NCBI GenBank assembly: GCA_026388345.1
Contig: JAPLJY010000126.1
Span: 1 to 22,249 of the forward strand
From: Deltaproteobacteria bacterium
GTDB lineage: Bacteria; Desulfobacterota; Syntrophia; Syntrophales; UBA5619
Reading direction: 5' to 3'
Length of the DNA: 22,249 nt
Shown: positions 1-7,637 of the stretch, one piece after another
Position numbering within the stretch: position 1 is the stretch's first letter
Layout: each line of letters starts with the position of its first letter
Program-made: the position numbers and the translations under genes
Notes under the pieces: model-generated
What the model saw: the letters and a program-made list of their open reading frames with translations, nothing else
What the model was told of the DNA's origin: nothing
Databases searched by the model: none

Positions 1-2
1 GC

Positions 3-473
3 GGCCTGATGCTCCGCCACGAGTACGGCCGGATCCTCAACCTCCCCGGCGCGGAAGAGCTTGCGGGACGACTCTTGGATATCTGCGAATTCCTGCTGCG
101 TCTGCACGAGGAGGAAAAATCGGCGGTGACCTTCCGGCCGGTCTCCATGAAGGCGGCCTACTTCGCCCCCTGCCACCTCCGATCGCTCGACATGGGCATG
201 CCCGCCCTGGAGCTGTTGCGCCTCATCCCGGGGCTGGACGTCCGCCTGCTCGAGGCGGACTGCTGCGGCCTGGGAGGACTCTACGGCTTCAAGAAGGAGA
301 AGTTCACGATCGCCGAGGAGATCGGAAAGGATCTGACGGAGGCGGTCGACCGGATGAAGCCCGACATCATCCTCACAGACTGCGAGGGCTGCCGGATGCA
401 GATCCGCCACCTGACCGGCCTTAAGGTCCTCCACCCCCTTCAGCTCCTTCGCGATGCGCTGAACGGGACATGA
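3..473 (+). CDS. glpC: GlpC-like Fe-S protein, C-terminal part (5' end outside the window)
   Basis: The reading frame is open from the window edge, so this is the C-terminal part of a longer protein. It carries one complete CCG (cysteine-rich) domain: PCH with Cys55 (counting from the first Met), the CCG pair at Cys85-86, a GLYGFKKE stretch, and a CEGC pair at Cys125/Cys128. It ends with an HPLQLL segment typical of GlpC. In the family, this subunit of anaerobic glycerol-3-phosphate dehydrogenase passes electrons from GlpA/GlpB to membrane quinone; related CCG domains occur in heterodisulfide reductase HdrB/D and glycolate oxidase GlcF. The YGFKKE and TDCEGC signatures fit GlpC best. The N-terminal ferredoxin domain expected in the family is not visible. 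It runs opposite to the next gene and is followed by a repeat element. Confidence 0.82.
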   Translation, partial: GLMLRHEYGRILNLPGAEELAGRLLDICEFLLRLHEEEKSAVTFRPVSMKAAYFAPCHLRSLDMGMPALELLRLIPGLDVRLLEADCCGLGGLYGFKKEKFTIAEEIGKDLTEAVDRMKPDIILTDCEGCRMQIRHLTGLKVLHPLQLLRDALNGT

Positions 474-631
474 GCGGAGCGCCCACTTCAGCAGGCTGTT
501 GAAAAAGGCTCTTTTTGCAGGCTGTTCAAAAATGTCCAGATGCAAGGCCCCCGAAATCCTGAGCCGTGAGGCGTACTTTCTGGTACGTTGAACGGTGAAG
601 GATGAGGGAAACTTGAGCAGATGGGCGTTTT

Positions 632-660
632 GGAAGCCTCGCCCAAAGGGCGGGGCTTCC
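632..660. repeat. REP-like hairpin
   Basis: GGAAGCCTCGCCC (632-644), a 3-nt AAA loop and GGGCGGGGCTTCC (648-660) form a 13-bp stem with one mismatch. The sequence resembles the hairpin at about 3641-3671, and both are followed by a CCGGCA-type tail. No T-run follows, so it is more like a REP or transposon-end hairpin than a terminator. Confidence 0.55.
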
Positions 661-695
661 CGGCAAGGAACCTATCTGTTTTGATTGCGCCCCTT

Positions 696-718
696 ATCCC
701 CGCCCAAAAGGCGGGGAT
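696..718. repeat. G/C-rich hairpin downstream of AOR
   Basis: ATCCCCGCC (696-704), a 5-nt loop and GGCGGGGAT (710-718) form a perfect 9-bp stem. It lies about 30 nt beyond the AOR stop codon on the - strand. It has no T-tract on that strand, so it could stabilise the 3' end or be a repeat hairpin, but it is not a textbook terminator. Confidence 0.45.
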
Positions 719-747
719 TGCGGGATGCGCTCCCGGTCAACAGCCTC

Positions 748-2538
748 TTAGCGGCTCAAATACCGGGAGGCCCAGCCGATCCCCAGTTCCGCAAGCCGGG
801 CAAGCGTCGGCATGCCGGCTTCGTCCCATCCCATCATCCGGTAATAGGTTTTCCGGGCCTCGCCGATCGCCTCCGGGTTGATCCCCTTCAGCGGGCCGCC
901 GGATGGCGTCTCGGCAAACCGTTTCGGCAGCACATCGTCCTTATCCGAAAAGCCATCCCGGATGTTGAAGATCCGCGCAAGAATGATCCCCCGGTCCACG
1001 ACCTGCATCAGTTCCCGTTCCGTCGCGGGCCAGCCGGTGACATAGGCGACCGCCTCCCGGGTCTGCGCATCGCTCCAGGGAACGAACTTGCACATGCCCA
1101 GGGTGTTGGCCAAATGCCCCGAAGAACTCTTTTCATAGAGCTTGGCGCCGGTCTCCCCAGCCATGGCCTCGGTGTCGTGAATCCCGGTGCCGTGGTCGGC
1201 GCCGGTTGCATGGATGCTGTAATGGAGCCCCATCGCCTGTTTATACCGCGGCTCGTGCATCGGAAGCTCCTGACCCTTGACCTGCATCGCAAACGCCTCC
1301 GATCCTCTCCCGATTTTCTCCGCCGCCCGTCTGGTTCCCTCCGCCAGCAGGTCTCCCAAACCCCTACGAAGGGCGATCTGCTCCACCATCCGGACCATCG
1401 CCTCGGCATTGCCGAAGGTCAGATCCAGCCCGTCCGTGTCCTCCCGGCTCAGAATCCCCTTTTCAACGCATTCCATCGCAAAGGAGATCGCCACCCCCGT
1501 TGAAATCGTATCGATCCCATAGCGGTTGCACAGCTCATGCGCCTTCATCAGGGCTTCCAGATCGTCGATGCCGCAGTTGGAGCCGAAGGCCGCCAGCGTT
1601 TCATACTCCGGCCCGCCGTACACCGGGTCGACCGCAAAGTGACCCTGCAGTTTGACCACCCGTTTACAGCGGATGGGGCATCCATAACAGTGGTCCATCT
1701 TCTCAACATACTTTTCACACAGCAACTGCGCGTTGATCTTTTCCACGCCGGGAAACCTGCCCCCCTGAAAGTTTCTGACGGGCATATTTCCGTTCGCTTC
1801 ATAGCCGCGCATGTCCGAACCGGTTCCATACCGCCATTGTTTTGATTTCTCTTTATAATTCTTGAGCATCCAGCGGTTCAACTCGCGGAGCTTTTCCGGA
1901 TCGGCGGCTTCCGGCAGATGGCTGCCCCGCACGGCGATCGCCTTGAGCCGCTTTGAACCCATCACCGCCCCCATCCCGGTTCTTCCGGCAACATGGGTAA
2001 TATCATTTGAAATACAGGCAAATCGAACCAGTTTTTCCCCGGATGGACCGATCACCGCGGTTCGAATTCGCCGGTCTCCGAGCTCTTCCCGGATGGCCCG
2101 ATCCGTATCCGCCGTCTCCAGACCCCAGAGGCGATCGGCATCGCGGATTTCCGCTTCCCCATCCTTGATCTGGAGATAAACCGGTTTGGGAGAGATCCCC
2201 TCGATCACCACCGCCTCGAAACCGGCCTTCTTCAGCTCCGCGCCCCAGAACCCGCCGGCTTCCGACTCTCCATATCCCCCGGTAAGCGGGGACTTGCACC
2301 CGACGCTGTTGCGCCCGCTGCCCACAAAGGGATGCCCCGTCAGTGTTCCCAGCGCGAAAATGAGCCTGTTTTCCGGTCCGAACGGGTCGATCCCCGGTGG
2401 CACCTCGGTTAAAAGCGTATGGGCTATGATCCCCCGGCCGCCCAGATGGCGCCGATAATGGTCGTCCGAAAACGTCTGAACCGTCAGCTTGCCGGCGGTC
2501 AGATCCGCCCGCAGAATGTTGCCGTTGATCCCTTGCAT
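748..2538 (-). CDS. aor: Aldehyde:ferredoxin oxidoreductase (tungsten/molybdenum pterin enzyme)
   Basis: A 596-aa protein, close to the usual 600-620 aa. The N-terminal domain has the pterin-contacting stretch NSVGCKSPLTGGYG (residues 77-90) and the THVAGRTGMGAVMGSK region (181-196). The 4Fe-4S ligands are visible as C284-x2-C287-x3-C291 plus C483 (TLGMCKF), the family pattern. The enzyme oxidises aldehydes to carboxylic acids with ferredoxin as acceptor in the cytoplasm. It can also run in reverse to reduce acids. The start is supported by an AAGGAGAG ribosome site. It is the last - strand gene of the cluster, about 300 nt after the reductase remnant, and may have its own promoter. No MoaD-like partner is adjacent. 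The family is certain, but the substrate is not; aromatic or aliphatic aldehydes are possible. Confidence 0.95.
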   Translation of the reverse strand: MQGINGNILRADLTAGKLTVQTFSDDHYRRHLGGRGIIAHTLLTEVPPGIDPFGPENRLIFALGTLTGHPFVGSGRNSVGCKSPLTGGYGESEAGGFWGAELKKAGFEAVVIEGISPKPVYLQIKDGEAEIRDADRLWGLETADTDRAIREELGDRRIRTAVIGPSGEKLVRFACISNDITHVAGRTGMGAVMGSKRLKAIAVRGSHLPEAADPEKLRELNRWMLKNYKEKSKQWRYGTGSDMRGYEANGNMPVRNFQGGRFPGVEKINAQLLCEKYVEKMDHCYGCPIRCKRVVKLQGHFAVDPVYGGPEYETLAAFGSNCGIDDLEALMKAHELCNRYGIDTISTGVAISFAMECVEKGILSREDTDGLDLTFGNAEAMVRMVEQIALRRGLGDLLAEGTRRAAEKIGRGSEAFAMQVKGQELPMHEPRYKQAMGLHYSIHATGADHGTGIHDTEAMAGETGAKLYEKSSSGHLANTLGMCKFVPWSDAQTREAVAYVTGWPATERELMQVVDRGIILARIFNIRDGFSDKDDVLPKRFAETPSGGPLKGINPEAIGEARKTYYRMMGWDEAGMPTLARLAELGIGWASRYLSR

Positions 2539-2842
2539 CTTCTCTCCTTTGATGCTTGAAAACTTTCTTCTGTCGGATATTTCCTTTGCATGTTCCGAGC
2601 CGATAAAAGCCGTAGCCTTCGATACAGGCGCTCAGTTCGCGTCCAGAAGCATTCATCTGTTTCAATTTTACAGCAAATGTATAGTCAAGGGAGGGAAGAT
2701 TGTCAAGGTGGGGTTGTTGTCGACGGTCCTATTATACCAATTATACCAACCCAATGCTTTTTCGAGAGAAAAAACTGGCACGGAATCACGCGGTGAAGCG
2801 AATCCCAACAGACCGTGGTGCAGGATCGGGCGGGCGAAGCGG
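2539..2842. other. AOR upstream intergenic region
   Basis: About 300 nt without a convincing gene. It is more AT-rich than the flanks near 2660-2770 and holds the tandem ATTATACCA repeat described separately. Short open frames here have no family features and mostly overlap the start of AOR. It probably contains the AOR promoter. Confidence 0.5.
2731..2748 (-). promoter_or_regulatory. Tandem 9-bp repeat with two extended -10 boxes (candidate AOR promoter/operator)
   Basis: ATTATACCA occurs twice in tandem (2731-2739, 2740-2748). Read on the - strand this is TGGTATAAT twice, each containing a perfect TATAAT with an extended TG. It lies about 190 nt upstream of AOR in the correct orientation. 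A good -35 box is not evident. The TTGGTATAAT motif also resembles half-sites bound by GntR-type repressors. Promoter function is inferred. Confidence 0.4.
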
Positions 2843-3100
2843 TTACAGGCCCAGTCTCTTCCCCGCCTCATGCGCTTCCCCGAGTGCGGTAGAGTGTTTT
2901 TCGACGTCGCCCGGGCCGTCCACACCGCCAAAGAAGAGCGTTTCATGCTCCGGTATGCTGACCGTCCTGAAGAATGCCTTTGCCGTGGCCTCGGCACAGT
3001 GGGCGGCATCCTCCTTTTTCCTGCCTCCCACCGGCAGAAGGAGCACCTTTCTGCCGTGGCGGTCGTGAAAATGGCCGCCACGGCGGTTGCCTGAATCATT
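2843..3100 (-). pseudogene. Remnant of a flavodoxin-fold/NADPH-dependent FMN reductase (C-terminal 85 residues)
   Basis: The frame is open from 3100 to a TAA at 2843-2845. Its residues include GGHFHDRHGRKVLLLPVGG and later FFGGVDGPGDVEKH, and it ends in HEAGKRLGL. This matches the C-terminal end of flavodoxin-fold NAD(P)H:FMN reductases or Fe-S flavoproteins. There is an in-frame TAA just upstream (3101-3103), inside the VOC gene's final codons, and no ribosome site or N-terminal FMN-binding SPR motif. Upstream DNA is the unrelated VOC gene. I read it as a 5'-truncated gene left by a deletion. The exact subfamily is unsure. A short GTG-started protein at 3046 cannot be excluded. Confidence 0.5.
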
Positions 3101-3596
3101 TTACAAGGTCGGGCCGATAGGAAGCGATATCGGGATACTCGACAAACTCGATGAAGTTACCTTCCGGATCGATCGAATACAATGCAAAGACACCGTTGCG
3201 CACCTCGATGGGTTCGTCGCTGATCAGTTTCACCCCGTGCCCTTTCAAGTGCTTTGCCACTCGCTTGATCCCATCGATGACGAAGGTAAGGTAAGCCATT
3301 CCGTGACGTTCATAGAGCCATTCCGGAACAGGATTTGGTTTGGGGGGGCGCTTGGCCGGCTGGACCAGTTTGATTCTTTCACCATAAGGCGTTTGCAATC
3401 GGACGATCCGATATCCGTGGGGTGTGCCGCCCAAACGCCTGCTGAGTTCCGGCGTCGTGCTGGCATCCGCGACCAGCCTGAGACCCAGGACGTCAACATA
3501 GAACTTGAGCATTGGCTCGATATCGTTGCATACAATCCCCGACTCCAGCGGCGCCGTCATCTTGAGCGACCACGATTGTGCGGCTTTTTTCACCAT
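3096..3596 (-). CDS. VOC (glyoxalase/dioxygenase superfamily) protein
   Basis: A 166-aa protein with the paired beta-alpha-beta-beta-beta layout of the vicinal-oxygen-chelate fold. The first module contains FYVDVLGLRLV; the second contains RHGMAYLTFVID and ends in DPEGNFIEFVEY, which supplies the usual metal-ligand Glu, with His in RHGMAY as another ligand. Family members include glyoxalase I, methylmalonyl-CoA epimerase, extradiol dioxygenases and fosfomycin resistance proteins. The exact reaction cannot be read here. The ATG at 3596 is preferred: AAGGAGG lies 7 nt before it, but only 1 nt before the upstream ATG at 3602. It follows the SDR gene by about 85 nt, with a REP-like hairpin between them. 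It probably belongs to the same transcript and acts in the cytoplasm. Confidence 0.8.
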   Translation of the reverse strand: MVKKAAQSWSLKMTAPLESGIVCNDIEPMLKFYVDVLGLRLVADASTTPELSRRLGGTPHGYRIVRLQTPYGERIKLVQPAKRPPKPNPVPEWLYERHGMAYLTFVIDGIKRVAKHLKGHGVKLISDEPIEVRNGVFALYSIDPEGNFIEFVEYPDIASYRPDLVK

Positions 3597-3640
3597 TGTC
3601 ATTCCTCCTTCGATTCGCTGAATGCGGCTTCTTCCATGTG

Positions 3641-3671
3641 AAGGCTCCCCGCCCACAGGACGGGGCTTTCC
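3641..3671. repeat. REP-like imperfect hairpin between SDR and VOC genes
   Basis: CCCCG and CGGGG arms around a short inner CC/GG stem, flanked by AAGG and CTTTCC. The sequence is similar to 632-660, including the CCGGCA-type tail. It sits inside the operon, so it could tune expression of the downstream VOC gene or simply be a repeat insertion. Confidence 0.4.
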
Positions 3672-3680
3672 GGCACCGGC

Positions 3681-4394
3681 TCAGACCAGCAGACCTCCGC
3701 CATCGAGAAAGACCACGGTTCCGGTCGCAAACGTATTCCGCAGGAACAGCAGGACCTGGTCGGAGATGTCCTCGGCCAGGCCGACACGCTTGACCGGGAG
3801 GGTCCTGGCAATGTTTTCGAGCATCGTTTTCCGCGCCTCCGCCGGCATCGCGGCCCGCGTCGGGGTGTCAACGATACCGGGAGAAACCACGTTAAAGCGG
3901 ATCGGCGCCATCTCCAGCGCGAGACCCTGAGCCAGGGTTTCGAGGGCGGCGTTGACGGCGCCGACGAGCGCCATGCCGGGCTTCGGGCGGCGGCTCAGGA
4001 AGCCCGAGACGAATACAAACGAGCCATCCGGGGCAACCTTCGCCTTTTTCACCACGCGATAAGCGCCCCAGAACTTGACATTCATCGCAGCATAGGCCTC
4101 TTCGATATCCTGATCGCGAACGGTGCCGAACTTGAACGCGGCGCCGCTGATCACGATATGGTCGTAAACGGGTGAAGCATCGAAAAAGGCCGAGACACTT
4201 GCGCCATCCGCGACATCGATCTGGCGGGCCTCGACCGGGGCCTGAAGCAGCGCTTGGGCGTTGCGGAGCTTCTCTTCCGAACGGCTGGCAATCGTCACCT
4301 TTGCGCCTGCCGCAAGTGCGCCCGCCGCCGTCGCGAAGCCGATTCCGGAACTGCCGCCGATCACCAGGACATTTTTTCCGTTGAGTGTAGCCAA
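3681..4394 (-). CDS. SDR-family protein lacking the catalytic Tyr/Lys pair
   Basis: A 237-aa classical-length short-chain dehydrogenase. The nucleotide-binding motif GGSSGIG is at residues 13-19 and ASRS (36-39) follows beta-2, suggesting NADP(H). Ser130 (FVFVSG) is in the usual catalytic-Ser place. Where YxxxK should lie, the sequence is V144-GAV-N148, so both catalytic residues are replaced. The C-terminal VSPGIVDTP stretch is intact. I recall an SDR subgroup with GAVNAALE at this site, so the change may be ancestral rather than decay. Function is unknown: it may be a non-canonical reductase, a binding protein or inactive. It uses a TTG start, supported by GGAGG 6 nt upstream; there is no ATG nearby. 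It is downstream of the ABM gene. Confidence 0.85.
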   Translation of the reverse strand: MATLNGKNVLVIGGSSGIGFATAAGALAAGAKVTIASRSEEKLRNAQALLQAPVEARQIDVADGASVSAFFDASPVYDHIVISGAAFKFGTVRDQDIEEAYAAMNVKFWGAYRVVKKAKVAPDGSFVFVSGFLSRRPKPGMALVGAVNAALETLAQGLALEMAPIRFNVVSPGIVDTPTRAAMPAEARKTMLENIARTLPVKRVGLAEDISDQVLLFLRNTFATGTVVFLDGGGLLV

Positions 4395-4432
4395 GGGTTC
4401 CTCCGTTTCATTCAGACTGACCGTTGTGTCAT

Positions 4433-4741
4433 TTATGCCTCCTGCAGCACCTTGAGGGAGGAGCCTCCCTCCACCATCTCCTTTCGCTTTTCGAAAAAGA
4501 GGGCCATGTGGGGGGTCTTAAGATGATTGCGGAGCGCCTCGAGGCTCTCCCACGCCTCGATCATCGTGACGAGATTCTCATCCAGCACCTGCGGCGGCAA
4601 ACCCGAGACGATATCCACCGTCAGGATATACCGGATGCATCCCTTCTCTTCCGTCACCTGGCCTGTGATGGATTTCACAAGTGCAACGAAATCATCACGT
4701 CTGCCTGGTTTTACGCGTACTGTAGCGATCACATGAATCAT
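4433..4741 (-). CDS. ABM-domain protein (YgiN-like putative quinol monooxygenase)
   Basis: A 102-aa single-domain protein. It starts MIHVIATVRVKPG, has GCIRYILTVDI in the centre and EAWESLEALRNHLKTPHM towards the end, the classic dimeric alpha+beta barrel (ABM) pattern. Relatives include YgiN quinol monooxygenase, LsrG and heme-degrading or antibiotic-biosynthesis monooxygenases. Most act on quinone-like or small aromatic compounds without a cofactor. The ATG at 4741 lies 8 nt after AGGGAGG; an in-frame ATG at 4747 is only 2 nt from it and is less likely. It is about 40 nt upstream of the SDR gene and probably co-transcribed, suggesting a small redox or detoxification set with SDR and VOC. 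Confidence 0.85.
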   Translation of the reverse strand: MIHVIATVRVKPGRRDDFVALVKSITGQVTEEKGCIRYILTVDIVSGLPPQVLDENLVTMIEAWESLEALRNHLKTPHMALFFEKRKEMVEGGSSLKVLQEA

Positions 4742-4865
4742 ATTCATTTCCTCCCTGTTCCCATTCTCTCTGTTATTACGAAACTTCCGTTGTTTGCAGT
4801 CTTCCCGGACGGCGCCCCGTTCAAACGCGCAGCGCACCACCGAGAAGCGGGGCACGGGCATTCCG

Positions 4866-5738
4866 TCAGCCCATCTCGGGACCGGCGATCCCGAACACCC
4901 GCCGGGACTCTCCGGGATACCGGTTTTCGCCGCGAACCATTCGGATGAGCCGGCGCTGCAACGGAAAAAGCCCTTTCGGCACGATGCTGTCTACATCCGG
5001 ATTGGCAAGACAAACATCCACAAAGAAAGGCTCGCCGGGAATTCGGGACAGAGCCCAGCGCCAAAGGGCTCGACCGGCATCGGCATTGTCCGCGACCCAC
5101 GGACCGATGTAATGGCGGCCGGAACCGCGGCGGACCATGACGTAGCCCCGGATGGCGCCGCCGGAATCGACGGCAACCCCACTCTGCACACCCGGCTCAA
5201 CCATCAGACGGCAGAGAACGCGCGAACGGTCGGCGCCGAATGCCGGCCCGTCGCATTCGCAGAGACGGTCCAGCACGCCGGACAGGGCCGACCGGTTCGA
5301 TACGATGGACGGATCTGCAGGTGAATCGACTGTTTCACCTACCCCCTGCCGTCTTTCGAGAAGGCACTCGTCCGCGAAACCAAGCGTCAGATAGAGCTCT
5401 TTCCCCGCCGCCGTGGCATCCAGCTTCACGGCCGTAACGTCCTTCCGTTCAAGGTAGCGGATTCCGTGCCCCAGCAGCATCGTGCCGATCCCCTTGCGGC
5501 GCATGTCGGGGTGCACAAGGACCATGCCGACCCAACCGAATCGCTTCTGATAAGCCGTCACGGTCGCCGTGCCGACATCACGGCCATCGTATCGGGCGAC
5601 AAAACACCCCTCGGGCTCCAATGCGATGAGCCGCTCCCAATCGGCAGGAAGCTGATTCCAGCCGGCGATATCCTTCAGCATCATCCCGAAGGGGATGTCA
5701 TTGGGTCTGAAGGCTCGGATGGTAATGCGATCGTTCAT
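4866..5738 (-). CDS. GNAT-family N-acetyltransferase with a C-terminal extra domain
   Basis: A 290-aa protein. The N-terminal 140 residues form a GNAT domain: ITIRAFRPNDIP at the start, VLVHPDMRRKGIGTMLL (acetyl-CoA motif A, R-x-x-G-x-G) around residues 74-90, and ELYLTLGF (motif B). The second half, ending in FFVDVCLANPDV and LIRMVRG, resembles the C-terminal domain (Acetyltransf_18 type) common in two-domain GNATs such as YitI-like proteins. The family transfers acetyl from acetyl-CoA to an amine; the substrate is not known. The ribosome site AAAGGA is very close to the ATG, so initiation may be weak. It lies between the cupin and ABM genes in the same direction. Confidence 0.88.
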   Translation of the reverse strand: MNDRITIRAFRPNDIPFGMMLKDIAGWNQLPADWERLIALEPEGCFVARYDGRDVGTATVTAYQKRFGWVGMVLVHPDMRRKGIGTMLLGHGIRYLERKDVTAVKLDATAAGKELYLTLGFADECLLERRQGVGETVDSPADPSIVSNRSALSGVLDRLCECDGPAFGADRSRVLCRLMVEPGVQSGVAVDSGGAIRGYVMVRRGSGRHYIGPWVADNADAGRALWRWALSRIPGEPFFVDVCLANPDVDSIVPKGLFPLQRRLIRMVRGENRYPGESRRVFGIAGPEMG

Positions 5739-5797
5739 ATCCTTTCACAAAGAGCGGACTTGCAAAAGATACCGCGAAAGCCATTCTGCAAGGCGGT

Positions 5798-6154
5798 CTA
5801 TTTGGGCATGTCCTGCGGAGGAGAAGCGGCAACGATGAAAATAAGATCCTCAAATCCCGTATTGATGATCGCGTGCTTCACCTTGGGGGGAATAAAAATC
5901 ACCACACCCGGGCTGACCAGATGCCTTTTGCCATCCAATTCCACGATACCCTCGCCCTTCAGAATGTAATAAATATTTTCAGCGGTCTGATGTGCATGGG
6001 TCTCGCAGTAGCCCTTCGGCTGGTAGCTTGACACCCGAAAATCAAAGTATCGTGAACCGCAGGTTTCGTTGACCAGCATTTTGGAGAAAGCGCTGAAATG
6101 GCCAGGGGCTTCGCTCCAATTCACCTCCTCGGCCTTGAAAATCTTGGCTTTCAT
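5798..6154 (-). CDS. Single-domain cupin protein
   Basis: A 118-aa small cupin. Motif 1 supplies His53, His55 and Glu59 (THAHQTAEN) and motif 2 supplies His94 with Asn98 (PPKVKHAIIN), so the metal site is complete. Such proteins are metal-dependent isomerases, dioxygenases or ligand-binding regulators; the reaction is not clear here. The start at 6154 is fixed by GGAGGT 6 nt upstream. Longer in-frame versions would run into the livK terminator and its coding end. It follows that terminator, so its transcript may come from read-through or a promoter in the 115-nt gap. The final PPQDMPK has no special feature. Confidence 0.88.
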   Translation of the reverse strand: MKAKIFKAEEVNWSEAPGHFSAFSKMLVNETCGSRYFDFRVSSYQPKGYCETHAHQTAENIYYILKGEGIVELDGKRHLVSPGVVIFIPPKVKHAIINTGFEDLIFIVAASPPQDMPK

Positions 6155-6268
6155 CTCGATACCTCCGTAATGAATCCCCTGCCGCAAACCGCCGGGGATC
6201 AACCGATGAACAACAAGCGTCTTCCATAAAGCAAGCTTCGGAGAAGATGCCCTGAGGGGTTGAAACAG

Positions 6269-6290
6269 ACGGGGGGCTTTCGCCCCCCGT
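6269..6290 (-). terminator. Strong hairpin after livK, probable terminator
   Basis: ACGGGGGGC (6269-6277) and GCCCCCCGT (6282-6290) form a perfect 9-bp, nearly all G/C stem with a 4-nt loop, 10 nt past the livK stop. On the - strand the following bases are CTGTTTC, so the T-tract is short. It may act as a partial terminator or mRNA stabiliser. Confidence 0.6.
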
Positions 6291-6300
6291 TTCCCCTGTA

Positions 6301-7506
6301 CTATTTCCTGTCGCTCCACTTGGGAACGGGATAAACCCACTTTGCGGTCGCAGCACTGGTCGGATACACGACTTCGAACTTGTTTTTCAGCACCTGGAGG
6401 ACCAAGGTGGGCAGTTTGGCCTGATGTGTGAAGGCACCGTAGCTACCGAACTGGACTCGTCCGTAAATCGTCATGAGGTCCGTCTGGGCCATGGACTCGG
6501 TGACTGCTTCTCTCGTCAGAGATTTCGCCCGCTTGAGGATGTCGGCGCAGACATAAGCCGAGGCATAGGCCTGGGCCGCATGATAGGGCGGTTTCACGTT
6601 GTGCTTCTGCTGGTATTTCGCGTCAAACTCCTTGGCGCCGGGATAGGGAACGGTCTTTTCCCACATGGTGGAGGCAAAGACATTTTCGCCCGCATCGCCC
6701 GCACCCGTCAGGAACTCAGGAATGGAGTAACCGGCCGCGCTACCGCAGAAGGCCTTCACATTGAAATCGATCTCCTTCATCTGCCGGGCGATCAGCGTGG
6801 CGTCCATCAGATAAGAAATCGCGTAGACCACATCGGGGTTGACGGCCTTCAATTTTAAAAGAAGCGGCTTGAAATCGACCAGACCCGCCTCATAGGCCTC
6901 GAAGATCGGGACGTTGACCTTGTTGTCGTCCGCCCACTTCTTCATCGCCTTGGCCGTGCTCGTCCCGAACAGCGTGTTTTCATAGATCATAACGACGCTT
7001 TTCGGCTTGGCCTCCTTGAGGAGCCAATCCTGCAGACCCGTATCAAAGTCGGTCGCCGGCTGGGCCATTCTGAAGATGTACTTCCACCCGGATTGCGTGA
7101 TGTTGTCGGCGGCGGCGGTGGAGATCATGAAGGGCATCTTCGCCTTTTCGGCCAGGGCGGCGGCGGGATAGGTATTGCCGCTGCTGTACTGGCCCGTCAG
7201 CATGAGGATGCTGGAGTCCTGAATCAGCTTCTGTGTCACTGTAATGGAGATTTCCGGCTTACTCTGATCGTCCTCATGGACCAATTCCAGTTTTTTCCCT
7301 TTGATCCCGCCGGCCGCGTTGATCTCGTCCTGCGCCAAATCAAAGGCCCTCTTCATGTGCTGTCCAAAGGGTGCATGTCGTCCCGTCAGCGAGTTGGGAA
7401 CACCAACTCTGACGGTGTCCTGCGCAAAAAGCGTCTGAACCGATACGGTCAAGCCGAAAGACAGCATGAAAAACACCGCAAACAACACGATAGCTGTTTT
7501 CTTCAT
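6301..7506 (-). CDS. livK: Branched-chain-type ABC transporter, periplasmic binding protein
   Basis: A 401-aa precursor with an N-terminal signal peptide (MKK, hydrophobic core, probable cut near TLFA-QDTV, residue 28). The mature part begins VRVGVPNSLTGRHAPFGQHMKRA and continues with INAAGGIKGKKLELVHED, the hallmark of Peripla_BP_6/LivJ-LivK proteins. It captures an amino acid or organic acid for LivHMGF. In anaerobes and soil bacteria this family often carries aromatic or short-chain acids, so leucine should not be assumed. The start is backed by AGGAGG 6 nt upstream. It is placed last in the transporter set, 131 nt after livF, and ends at a strong hairpin. The gap may allow higher separate expression. 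Confidence 0.92.
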   Translation of the reverse strand: MKKTAIVLFAVFFMLSFGLTVSVQTLFAQDTVRVGVPNSLTGRHAPFGQHMKRAFDLAQDEINAAGGIKGKKLELVHEDDQSKPEISITVTQKLIQDSSILMLTGQYSSGNTYPAAALAEKAKMPFMISTAAADNITQSGWKYIFRMAQPATDFDTGLQDWLLKEAKPKSVVMIYENTLFGTSTAKAMKKWADDNKVNVPIFEAYEAGLVDFKPLLLKLKAVNPDVVYAISYLMDATLIARQMKEIDFNVKAFCGSAAGYSIPEFLTGAGDAGENVFASTMWEKTVPYPGAKEFDAKYQQKHNVKPPYHAAQAYASAYVCADILKRAKSLTREAVTESMAQTDLMTIYGRVQFGSYGAFTHQAKLPTLVLQVLKNKFEVVYPTSAATAKWVYPVPKWSDRK

Positions 7507-7637
7507 ATCTCCCCTCCTATGTTTTTCAGTTAAAAAGTAACCCTCAGAAGTTTACACTTTTACCTGTCTTGCCAAGGATCTTGACGATACGCCTCCTTTC
7601 TGAATTCCTTATTCAAGTTTTGGAACATCCCGATATT

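Larger units (their letters stand above)
493..747. repeat. Intergenic repeat element bounded by 10-bp inverted repeats
   Basis: AGGCTGTTGA at 493-502 is the exact inverse of TCAACAGCCT at 738-747, which abuts the AOR stop codon. Inside, AGGCTGTTSAAAAA occurs twice (493-506 and 519-532). It is followed by a body (about 530-635) resembling the 'ATGTCCAGATGCAAGG ... GTACGTTGAACGGTGAAGG' intergenic repeats I recall from Geobacter and other Deltaproteobacteria. Two G/C-rich hairpins lie near the right end. There is no credible coding capacity. It looks like a non-autonomous mobile or REP/MITE-like element. The family assignment is from memory, not a search. Confidence 0.55.

Noticed and set aside
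2003..2665. 220-residue open frame over the AOR start on the - strand
   Set aside because: It overlaps the certain AOR gene in another frame and its composition is that of a shadow frame.
3096..3656. Longer VOC protein starting at 3656
   Set aside because: The extra 20 residues come from non-coding DNA at the REP-like hairpin, and the good ribosome site lies just before 3596.
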